A DNA stretch of 48,540 nt from Myxococcota bacterium (GTDB taxonomy: Bacteria > Myxococcota_A > UBA9160 > UBA6930): positions 1 to 48,540 of the forward strand of contig JASJCN010000022.1 in the NCBI GenBank assembly GCA_030065975.1. The letters run 5' to 3'. The notes beneath the pieces were generated by a model that worked only from the letters and a program-made list of their open reading frames with translations, did no database searches and had not been told where the DNA came from. The first letter of the stretch is position 1. Each line of letters starts with the position of its first letter. This document shows, piece by piece, positions 10,341-17,602 of the stretch. Both the position numbers and the translations under genes were made by a program.

Positions 10341-11792
10341 GTGACCGCCGCCCCGCCCCTTCCCGACGGACTCGTCGCCTTCGTCAAGCGCGACTGTCCC
10401 ACCTGCGAGCTCGTCGTGCCGGTGCTGCAGCAGCTCGCGAGCGCGGGCGAGCTCCACGTCTTCACCCAGGACGACCCGGGCTTTCCTCCCGGACTCGAGC
10501 CCACCGACGACACCGCCCTCGCGATGTCGTGGCATCACGACGTCGAGGCCGTGCCGACACTCGTGCGGGTGGAGGACGGCCGCGAGACCTCGCGCATCGT
10601 CGGCTGGCAGCGCGACGAGTGGGAGACGTTCACCGGCGTGAGCGGCCTCGGGCCGGACCTGCCCGACTGGCGGCCGGGCTGCGGCTCGCTCTCCGTCGAC
10701 CCCGACCGCGAGGTGGAGCTCCAGGTTCGCTACGGCGGCTCCGTGCTGCGGGCACGGCGCGTCCCGATCGCGGAGCTCGAGGATCCCCACGAGGCGATGG
10801 AGGCCCGGGGCTGGACCGACGGTCTGCCGGTGGTGCCACCCACCGAAGCCCGGGTGATGGCCATGCTCGAGGGCACGAAGCGCGCGCCCGAAGAGATCGT
10901 GGTCGACGTCCCGCCGGACCTCGTTCCGTGCAGCGTCGAGAAGGTGGCCGTCAATGCCGTGATGGCGGGCTGCCGCCCGGACCACCTCCCGGTCGTGATG
11001 ACCGCCCTCGAGGCCGTCAGCAACGACGTCTTCAACATGCACGGCGTGCTCGCCACCACCATGGGCGTCGGCCCGGTGATCGTGGTCAACGGGCCGATCC
11101 GACGGGCGCTGTCGATGAACTCCGGCATCAACGCGCTGGGCCAGGGCAACCGCGCGAACGCGGCCATCGGACGCGCCGTGCAGCTCGTGATCCGCAACGT
11201 CGGCGGCGGGCGCCCCGGCGAGGTCGACCGCGCCACCTTCGGCAACCCGGGCAAGCTCGGCTTCTGCTTCGCGGAGGACGAGGAGGGCTCGCCCTGGACG
11301 CCGCTGGCTGCGGACTTCGGTGTCGAGACCGGGGGCGACGAGGGCAAGAGCGCGCTCACCGTCTTCGCCGGCGAGGGCCCGCGCACCATCGTCGACCAGA
11401 TCTCGCGCGACCCCGAGTCGCTGGCGCGCACCCTCGCCGTCAACCTGCGCGCGGTGCACCACCCGAAGCTCGTGCTGGCCTTCGATGCCATGCTGGTGAT
11501 CGGGCCCGAGCACGCCCGCGTGTTCCAGCAGGCGGGCTGGTCGAAGCAGCAGCTGAAGGACCGCTTGCACGAGCTGCTCCAGATCCCGGGCAGCGAGCTG
11601 ATCCGCGGCGCCGACGGCATCGCCGAGGGCATGCCCGAGAGCCTGAAGGACGCGACGCTCCCGAAGTTCCGGCCCGGCGGGCTGCACATCGTCCATGCCG
11701 GCGGGCGCGCCGGCCTCTTCTCCTGCATCATCGGCGGCTGGGTGACCGGAGAGACCGGAAGCCTGCCCGTCTGCCGCGAGATCGGAAGCTAG
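10341..11792 (+). CDS. Thioredoxin-fold (CPTC) N-terminal domain fused to a conserved domain; partner of UGSC protein
   Basis: VAFVKRDCPTCELVVPVLQQL thioredoxin-like motif; then GWTDGLPVVPPTEARVMAMLEGTKRAPEEIVVDVPPDLVPCSVEKVAVNAVMAGCRPDHLPVV...; ends 4 nt before the next start. Track start 10308 (TTG) is an alternative. Confidence 0.6.
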   Translation: MTAAPPLPDGLVAFVKRDCPTCELVVPVLQQLASAGELHVFTQDDPGFPPGLEPTDDTALAMSWHHDVEAVPTLVRVEDGRETSRIVGWQRDEWETFTGVSGLGPDLPDWRPGCGSLSVDPDREVELQVRYGGSVLRARRVPIAELEDPHEAMEARGWTDGLPVVPPTEARVMAMLEGTKRAPEEIVVDVPPDLVPCSVEKVAVNAVMAGCRPDHLPVVMTALEAVSNDVFNMHGVLATTMGVGPVIVVNGPIRRALSMNSGINALGQGNRANAAIGRAVQLVIRNVGGGRPGEVDRATFGNPGKLGFCFAEDEEGSPWTPLAADFGVETGGDEGKSALTVFAGEGPRTIVDQISRDPESLARTLAVNLRAVHHPKLVLAFDAMLVIGPEHARVFQQAGWSKQQLKDRLHELLQIPGSELIRGADGIAEGMPESLKDATLPKFRPGGLHIVHAGGRAGLFSCIIGGWVTGETGSLPVCREIGS

Positions 11793-11796
11793 TGCC

Positions 11797-12315
11797 GTGA
11801 GCGAGCGCATCCTCCTCGACCCGACCAACGAGCAGAGCCTGGCGATCCGCGAGCGCGTCGCCCGACTGGGTGCCCTCTCGGGCCGCAAGGTCGGCCTCCT
11901 CGACATCTCGAAGGCGCGCGGTGACGTCTTCCTGGACCGCCTGCAGGAGCGCGTCGAGGCCGCCGGCGCCGACGTGCTGCGCTTCAAGAAGCCGACCTTC
12001 ACGAAGCCGGCGCCGGTGGACCTGCGCCACGAGATCGCGACGAGCTGCGACGCCGTCATCGAGGCCCTCGCCGATTGAGGCAGCTGCACGTCGTGCAGTG
12101 TGCACGACATGGCAGACCTCGAGGCACGCGGCCTTCCCACGGTCTACGTCGCGACGGTGGAGTTCCAGGACGGCGGCGAACGCCAGGAGCGGGCCCTCGG
12201 CGCGGACCTCGCGTCCGTGTTCGTCGAGCACCCGATCCAGGACCGCACCGACGACGAGATGCGCGAGATCGCGGATCGCGCGGCCGACCAGATCCTGGCC
12301 GCACTCACCGGCTGA
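11797..12315 (+). CDS. UGSC-family selenoprotein with in-frame TGA (Sec) at 12076-12078
   Basis: Track ORFs 11797..12078 and 12100..12315 are in the same frame, separated by one TGA; readthrough gives ...ATSCDAVIEALAD-U-GSCTSCSVHDMADLEARGLPTVYVATVEFQ...; U-G-S-C motif followed by a SECIS-like hairpin. Confidence 0.85.
12084..12115 (+). promoter_or_regulatory. Candidate bacterial SECIS element
   Basis: CTGC-AC-GTCGTGCA-GTG-TGCACGAC-ATG-GCAG: perfect 8-bp upper stem (12090-12097/12101-12108), apical loop beginning with G 19 nt after the TGA, 4-bp lower stem. Confidence 0.75.
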
Positions 12316-13521
12316 GTTGTGGCGCGAAGAATGGGCCTGGCACGGAGCCTGCGTAGTCGAGGCGCGTGCCGCCTCCTCGCCGCCACTGGCAACCGCCCTT
12401 CTGCCCCAACCCCACGTGTGAATCCCACACGCTTCCGGGCCCTTGGCGCTTCAAGAAGAAGGGCTTCTACGCCCGCTTGCGAGGCCCCCGCCGCGTGCAG
12501 CGGTACAACTGTCGTTCCTGTGGCCGGAACTTCAGTACTCAGACCTTCTCGCCCACCTACTGGCTAAAGCGCCCCGACCTCCAGAAGCCCCTCTTCTGGC
12601 GCCTGAACAGCTGCGCCGGCTTGCGCCAGATCGCCCGCGAGTTCGGCCTCAGCCACGCCACCGTCCAGCGCCAGACCGAGCGCCTTGGCCGCCATTGCCT
12701 GCTCTTCCACGAGGCCCTCCGGCCGAGAGTCCCTGGAGAGACCCTGGTGCTCGACGGCTTCCGGACCTTCGAGAACAGCCAGTTCTGGCCCTTCGATCTC
12801 AACCTCCTGGTAGGCAGTTCACTCTACGTCTACGGCTTCAACGACGCGGAGCTGCGCCGAAGTGGCACGATGCGGCCGGCCCAGAAGAAGAAGCGGGAGA
12901 GGCTCGAGAGGGCCCACGGCCGCCCCCACCCCCAGGCCACGAGGCTGGCGATCGAGGAGCTGGTGGCGCGGATCGTGCCGGAAGGCTCGGACGCGGTGAT
13001 CGAGTCCGACGAGCACACCGCTTATCCAGACGCCTTCCAGCGGCTGAAGGGCCGGCGCATCCGCCACCGGGCGACCTCCTCGAAGGAGAGCCGCACGCCG
13101 AGCAACCCGCTCTTCCCGGTCAACCTCTCCGATCTGCTGCTTCGCCACAGCGGTGCGAACCACAAGCGGGAGACGATCGCGTTCTCGAAACGGCGGCAGG
13201 GGGCGCTGTACCGGGCGGCGATCTGGGTCGTATGGCGCAACTACGTGAAGTCGCGCTCCGAGAACCGGAGAGATGACCCACCGGCGGTGATGCTCGGCAT
13301 CACGGAGCGACGACTGGGGGTGAACGACATCCTTCGGGATCGCGGTTTCCCGTGGCGGCAGGAGCTCGGGGGATGGCTCGCTCGCTGCTACGAAGCGCGG
13401 ATTCCGACCCGGCGGCTGGCGCGATGCCGGACCCATCAGCTCACGTATGCGTTCTAGCCGGGATTCTCTTGTGGGAGCGGTCGCGTCGAGCCGAAGGGAC
13501 CCATTCTTCGATCCACAATCG
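12316..13521 (+). mobile_element. Insertion sequence (IS1-like / ISNCY), about 1.2 kb, with terminal inverted repeats and 9-bp target duplication
   Basis: TIRs TTGTGGCGCGAAGAATGGG (12317-12335) and RC of 13500-13518 TTGTGGATCGAAGAATGGG (17/19); flanking direct repeat ACCGGCTGA at 12307-12315 and 13522-13530. Confidence 0.85.
12366..13457 (+). CDS. IS transposase with N-terminal zinc ribbon and HTH, IS1-like DDE type (family tentative)
   Basis: CPNPTCESHTLPGPWRFKKKGFYARLRGPRRVQRYNCRSCGRNFST zinc ribbon; GLRQIAREFGLSHATVQRQTERL HTH; acidic residues in LVLDGFRTFE and VIESDEHTAYPDAF; lies within the TIR-bounded element. Confidence 0.8.
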   Translation: MPPPRRHWQPPFCPNPTCESHTLPGPWRFKKKGFYARLRGPRRVQRYNCRSCGRNFSTQTFSPTYWLKRPDLQKPLFWRLNSCAGLRQIAREFGLSHATVQRQTERLGRHCLLFHEALRPRVPGETLVLDGFRTFENSQFWPFDLNLLVGSSLYVYGFNDAELRRSGTMRPAQKKKRERLERAHGRPHPQATRLAIEELVARIVPEGSDAVIESDEHTAYPDAFQRLKGRRIRHRATSSKESRTPSNPLFPVNLSDLLLRHSGANHKRETIAFSKRRQGALYRAAIWVVWRNYVKSRSENRRDDPPAVMLGITERRLGVNDILRDRGFPWRQELGGWLARCYEARIPTRRLARCRTHQLTYAF

Positions 13522-13551
13522 ACCGGCTGACGAGCCTTTCGCGCGGGCCGA

Positions 13552-14394
13552 CTAGCGCCTTCGGGCCGCGGCCAGCGGGAGCGCGGCGAGCGCGAGGAGT
13601 GGGAGCACCGCCGGCTCGGGCGCCGAGACCGGATCGACGCGAAGACTCTGCAGCTGCTCGAAGCCGAGGCTCTCGCCGGCGCCGAGGGTGGCCGCGTAGG
13701 CGACGGCAGTGGTGACGTCGCCCGAGGCTGCGAGGGCCCCCGAGAGCGCAGTGGCCGAGCCGTCCTCCAGGCTCATGAGCAACGCATCGAAGAGCGAGGC
13801 CTCGACGGCGTCCGGCGCGGCGTCGAAGCTCGACTCGTAGCGGCCGAGTCCGCTCGAGTCCGTGATCAGCAGGCTGCTGCCGAAGGTCGCGTCGTCGTCG
13901 ACGAAGCTCCCGAAGAGATCGACGTCGGTGTACTGGAAGAGGGTGACGTCGAGCGCGCCGCCGCTTGTGTTCTCGACGCTCACCTCGAGCAGGATGTCGC
14001 TCTCGGAGCCGAGCGACGGTGAGCCCAGCAGTCCGGAGAGCACGACCTCGAGGGAGACGTCGAAGCGGCCGGACGGGTCGCTCCAGGAGGCCACCAGGCT
14101 CTCGTCGTCGCCGTCCATGTCGGCGTCGCTCGGGGTGGCCCCGTTGAAGTCGAGGTCGGCGAGCGAGGACTCGGAGGCGTCCGCTCCCGCGCGCACCCAG
14201 AAGCCCTGCTGACGCAGGTGGGCGATGCCGTCCACGCTCCAGGGGCCGAGCCCCTCGCGGCTCTCGGGATCCACCTCGAGCACGGCGCCGCCGTCCTGCA
14301 GCGTGAGCGGCACCGCCGAGAGCGGCGACGCGAACGCAAGCGCGAGGCCCAGGGGCACGAGAGCACTCAGGATTCGGCTCTGCAGGGGATCCAC
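13552..14394 (-). CDS. PEP-CTERM sorted secreted protein
   Basis: Signal peptide SRILSALVPLGLALAFASPLSAVP; C-terminus SAPEPAVLPLLALAALPLAAARRR (PEP, TM segment, Arg cluster). Confidence 0.75.
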   Translation of the reverse strand: MDPLQSRILSALVPLGLALAFASPLSAVPLTLQDGGAVLEVDPESREGLGPWSVDGIAHLRQQGFWVRAGADASESSLADLDFNGATPSDADMDGDDESLVASWSDPSGRFDVSLEVVLSGLLGSPSLGSESDILLEVSVENTSGGALDVTLFQYTDVDLFGSFVDDDATFGSSLLITDSSGLGRYESSFDAAPDAVEASLFDALLMSLEDGSATALSGALAASGDVTTAVAYAATLGAGESLGFEQLQSLRVDPVSAPEPAVLPLLALAALPLAAARRR

Positions 14395-14484
14395 GGCGAG
14401 GCCTCCGTTCCGGCGCCTCGGGGGGCGGCCGGCTCAGAGGACTGTGGTCTGGGGGCGGGTCTTGTGGCACCCGCAGAGCCCTTG

Positions 14485-14531
14485 GCAGGATGCTGAAGAA
14501 GCCTCCCGTCCGACGTTCTTCAGCAGCCTGC
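14485..14531. repeat. Imperfect inverted repeat at LRR gene 3' end (terminator or REP/MITE-like)
   Basis: GCAGGATGCTGAAGAA / TTCTTCAGCAGCCTGC, 15 of 16 paired, 15-nt loop; the arm touches the stop codon at 14531-14533. Confidence 0.6.
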
Positions 14532-16834
14532 TAGGGAATGGACACCCCGGGGCCGGGAGCCCCTCCCAGCGAGGGGCGGAACACGCCGAAGAAGTCGCCG
14601 GGAGCGACGAGGCCGTCGCCGTTGAAGTCCGCCTCGGCGCAGGCCGGCGTCGCGGCCACACTCTCGCCGAGGCAGGGCCGCAACCCGGCAAAGAAGTCGG
14701 ACGGCGTCACCAGGCCGTCCTCGTCGAGATCCGCGTCGCAGCGATCGCCGTAGTGCTGGATCCCGGGGAGCGACGTGTCGTCGTCCTCACCGGCGTTCGC
14801 GTCGGCCTGATCGGCATTGGGGACGAGCACGCAGTTGTCGAGGGTGTCCACGACCCCGTCACCGTCCTGGTCGCTCGAGCAGAGCGGGTTCGGGACGAAG
14901 TCGACGAACACGAGGCGCTCCTCGAGCACCGGGATCTCGAGGAGCTCCGAGGTGCACGAGAGCGGGTTCCCGACCAGATCGAGGAAGCCGCCCGAGGCCC
15001 CGAAGTTCGCGACGAGCGGAGTGATCGAGACGACCTGGTTGTTGGTCAGGTTGAGATCGTCGAGCTGGGTCAACGAGGCGAGGGGCGAGAGGTCGGTCAC
15101 CCCGTTCCCGAGGAGGACGAGGCTGCGGAGCTGGGAGAGCGAGGCGAGCGGCGCGAGATCGACGACCTGGTTCGAGGACAGATCGAGCACCTGGAGGGAG
15201 GCGGGAAGCGAGAGCTCGGCCGGCGTGAGGCCCGTCCTCGCGGCCTGGAGACTCTCGAGCGCGATCAGGGACGAGAGATCGAGGCTTCCCTGGATCGGGT
15301 CGTCGCTCAGGCGCAGGTCGAGCAGGGTCGGAGGCAGGGGCACGCCGGCCGCGGAGACGATCGGATTCTGGGACAGGTCGAGGTCGGTCAAGGGGAGCAC
15401 GGACAGCGCACTCGCGTCCGCCACCTGATTCGCCCGCAGGGACAGGCTCTGGAGCCCCACCTGGCTCGTCAGCGGCGAGGGGTCCACGACGTCGTTCAGG
15501 GAGAGGTCGAGGGCGACGACCGAGGCCGGGAGCTGCAGCGCGGCCGCGCTCGCGAGGCCCGCGTTGAGCAGGAAGAACTGCTCGAGGCTCGTGAACGCGC
15601 GGAAGTCGAAGTCCACGAGCGGGTTGCCGGAGAGATCGAGGAAGAGGAGCGCCGTCTGCGCGTCCAGCGCAGCGACGCTGGTGATCTGGTTGGACTCGAG
15701 GATCAGCTCGGTGAGCGCGGTGAGCGCGGCCAGGGGCGACGGGTCGGTCACCGGGTTGAAGCCCAGGTCGAGGAACTGGAGCGCCGAGAGGGAGGCCAGG
15801 GGCGACACGTCGGTGACGGAGTTGAACGCCAGCGAGATCCCCTGCAACGCGGTGAGACTCGCGAGGGGCTGGATGTCGGTGAGCTGGTTGTCGAACAGGT
15901 CGAGGAACACGAGATTCGGCGGCGCCGAGAGGGTCGAGAGATCGGCGAGGCTGGCCGAGGACAGGTCCAGGAACGAGAGGCTCAGCAGCCCGGAGAGCTG
16001 CGAGAGGTCCGTCAGCGGGTTCGCGCCGAGGGAGAGGGACTGCAGGAACGGGAAGGCTCCCACGCCCGCCGCGCTCGTCAGCTGATTTCCGAAGAGGTCG
16101 AGCTCGAGGAGCCCGACGAGCGTCGCGAGCGGGCTCGCGTCGGCGATGGCATTGCTCGACAGGAAGAGGAACTGGAGGTTCGAGAAGCCGGCGAGCGGCG
16201 AGACGTTCACGATCGCGTTGCGGTCGAGACTGAGCGAGGCCAGCGAGGGCGGCCCGGTCAACGTGGAGAGGTCGGTCAGGCCGGCGTCGGACAGGTTGAG
16301 GTCCTGGAGGGACGTCATGCCCGCGAGCGGCGCGAGAGAGCCGAGCGGGTTTCCGTCGAGGAGCAGCACGCTCACGTTGGTCAGGCCGGAGAGGGGGCCG
16401 AGATCGACGATGGCGTTGCTGCCGAGGTCGAGGTTCTGGAGCGCAGTGAGGGATGCGAGCGGGGCGAGGTCGACCACCTGGTTGAAGAAGAGCTCGAGAT
16501 CGACGAGGCCGGTCGCGTGCTCGAGGCCGGTGAGATCGACGATCCCCTGGGCCTCGGCGTCGAGGGACGTGAGCGACGCGATCTCGGTGTCCAGCAGGTC
16601 TCCGCTCGGCTTCCCGAGGGCGCTGCGCAGGGCCGCTTCGAGACCCGGGTCGGGAATCGGGACGACGACCTGGGCGGCGGCCTCCACGCCAAGCGAGAGG
16701 ACGACCCCGCACAGCAGCGCCGTCAGGAGGCGTCGCTGGATGCCCGCTCCCTCGGCAAGACGCTCACGCCCCTGACGCAACTCCTCATGCCCCTCATGCC
16801 CCTCATGCACACGACTCACGGCAGCCCCCACCAA
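14531..16834 (-). CDS. Secreted SDS22/internalin-type leucine-rich-repeat protein with C-terminal EF-hand/dockerin-like module (start probably internal to ORF)
   Basis: Repeats such as LASLTALQNLDLGSNAIVDLGPLSGLTNVSVLLLDGNPLGSLAPLAGM; signal peptide RRLLTALLCGVVLSLGVEAAA; C-term DQDGDGVVDTLDNC...CDADLDEDGLVTPSDFF...ADFNGDGLVAPGDFF. Confidence 0.85.
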   Translation of the reverse strand: MVGAAVSRVHEGHEGHEELRQGRERLAEGAGIQRRLLTALLCGVVLSLGVEAAAQVVVPIPDPGLEAALRSALGKPSGDLLDTEIASLTSLDAEAQGIVDLTGLEHATGLVDLELFFNQVVDLAPLASLTALQNLDLGSNAIVDLGPLSGLTNVSVLLLDGNPLGSLAPLAGMTSLQDLNLSDAGLTDLSTLTGPPSLASLSLDRNAIVNVSPLAGFSNLQFLFLSSNAIADASPLATLVGLLELDLFGNQLTSAAGVGAFPFLQSLSLGANPLTDLSQLSGLLSLSFLDLSSASLADLSTLSAPPNLVFLDLFDNQLTDIQPLASLTALQGISLAFNSVTDVSPLASLSALQFLDLGFNPVTDPSPLAALTALTELILESNQITSVAALDAQTALLFLDLSGNPLVDFDFRAFTSLEQFFLLNAGLASAAALQLPASVVALDLSLNDVVDPSPLTSQVGLQSLSLRANQVADASALSVLPLTDLDLSQNPIVSAAGVPLPPTLLDLRLSDDPIQGSLDLSSLIALESLQAARTGLTPAELSLPASLQVLDLSSNQVVDLAPLASLSQLRSLVLLGNGVTDLSPLASLTQLDDLNLTNNQVVSITPLVANFGASGGFLDLVGNPLSCTSELLEIPVLEERLVFVDFVPNPLCSSDQDGDGVVDTLDNCVLVPNADQADANAGEDDDTSLPGIQHYGDRCDADLDEDGLVTPSDFFAGLRPCLGESVAATPACAEADFNGDGLVAPGDFFGVFRPSLGGAPGPGVSIP
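16784..16810. repeat. 9-bp tandem repeat (CCCCTCATG x about 3)
   Basis: ctcatgcccctcatgcccctcatgcac; translates as HEGHEGHE at the N-terminal extension of the LRR ORF; coordinates approximate. Confidence 0.6.
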
Positions 16835-16915
16835 AGCACCTCACAGTATGCCACGAAGCGGCGAGGAATCCGCCTTTCCACCCGGCGGACCTCGGCCCAT
16901 CCACCCTGACCCGCG

Positions 16916-17602
16916 TTGCCGGTCGGACCGAAGACGTCTGCGGGATCACGCGACGTGAACGAAACCGACCTCCCCATGGGAGACTGGCCGGCGGGGACGG
17001 CCGTCTCCATCTCGCGCCTGCCCGGCCCGGGCCGGGCCATGGCCCGTGCTCTCGGCATCGGACGGCTGCTGGACCCGCTTCGCGTGGGGAAGCGCGTGCG
17101 CATCCGCCTGGCCGAGGACCGCGCGTTCACCCTGAGCGCCATCTCCGATCTCAGCGCGCCCGACTCGGATCGCGTGCGGGTCACCACCGAGAACAGCGAG
17201 TACGAGCTTCGCCGCGTCTCGGGCGCCCCGTCCTCCGAAGGCACCATCTCGTTCCTCGACGCGCTCGACGAGTCCCTCGCGAGCGACGCCGGTCACGATC
17301 CGGAAGCGACCTCGGTGGTCCACCTCGACCCGGAGCCCGACGGCGAGAGCGGAGGCTTCGAGAACGGTGCGCGCGTCTGGGTGTGCGTCGAGCGCGAGGG
17401 GGAGAGCCGCGACCTCGGCATCGCCGTCCTGCTCGGCACCCCCACGCCCGGCGACTCGATGCAGCTCTCCACCGACGCGGGCGTGATCGGGACCAGCCGC
17501 CTGGTCTCGGTGAAGGCGCCCGACGACGAGACGCTCGAGGTGGCCACCCGGAACACCCTCTACACCCTGCGGATCCCCCGGGACGGCGGGAGCGACGCGT
17601 GA
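16916..17602 (+). CDS. Hypothetical protein with two similar beta-rich halves; start uncertain
   Basis: GTGA overlap with downstream GGDEF-EAL gene; DRVRVTTENSEYELRRV resembles ETLEVATRNTLYTLRIP. Confidence 0.5.
   Translation: MPVGPKTSAGSRDVNETDLPMGDWPAGTAVSISRLPGPGRAMARALGIGRLLDPLRVGKRVRIRLAEDRAFTLSAISDLSAPDSDRVRVTTENSEYELRRVSGAPSSEGTISFLDALDESLASDAGHDPEATSVVHLDPEPDGESGGFENGARVWVCVEREGESRDLGIAVLLGTPTPGDSMQLSTDAGVIGTSRLVSVKAPDDETLEVATRNTLYTLRIPRDGGSDA

Noticed and set aside
7304-10513. 1069-aa minus-strand ORF extending upstream of the acyltransferase
   Set aside because: Only the last 223 aa (7304-7975) look like a protein; the rest is antisense to the glycosyltransferase and IF-1 region.
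12079-12315. Treating 12075..12356 or 12100..12315 as an independent small gene
   Set aside because: 12100-12315 is in frame with the upstream UGSC ORF, and its start lies within the SECIS-like hairpin; one selenoprotein explains both pieces better.
16784-16834. HEGHEGHEE N-terminus as part of the LRR protein
   Set aside because: Encoded by 9-bp tandem repeats upstream of a convincing signal peptide; more likely intergenic repeat read through by an over-extended ORF.
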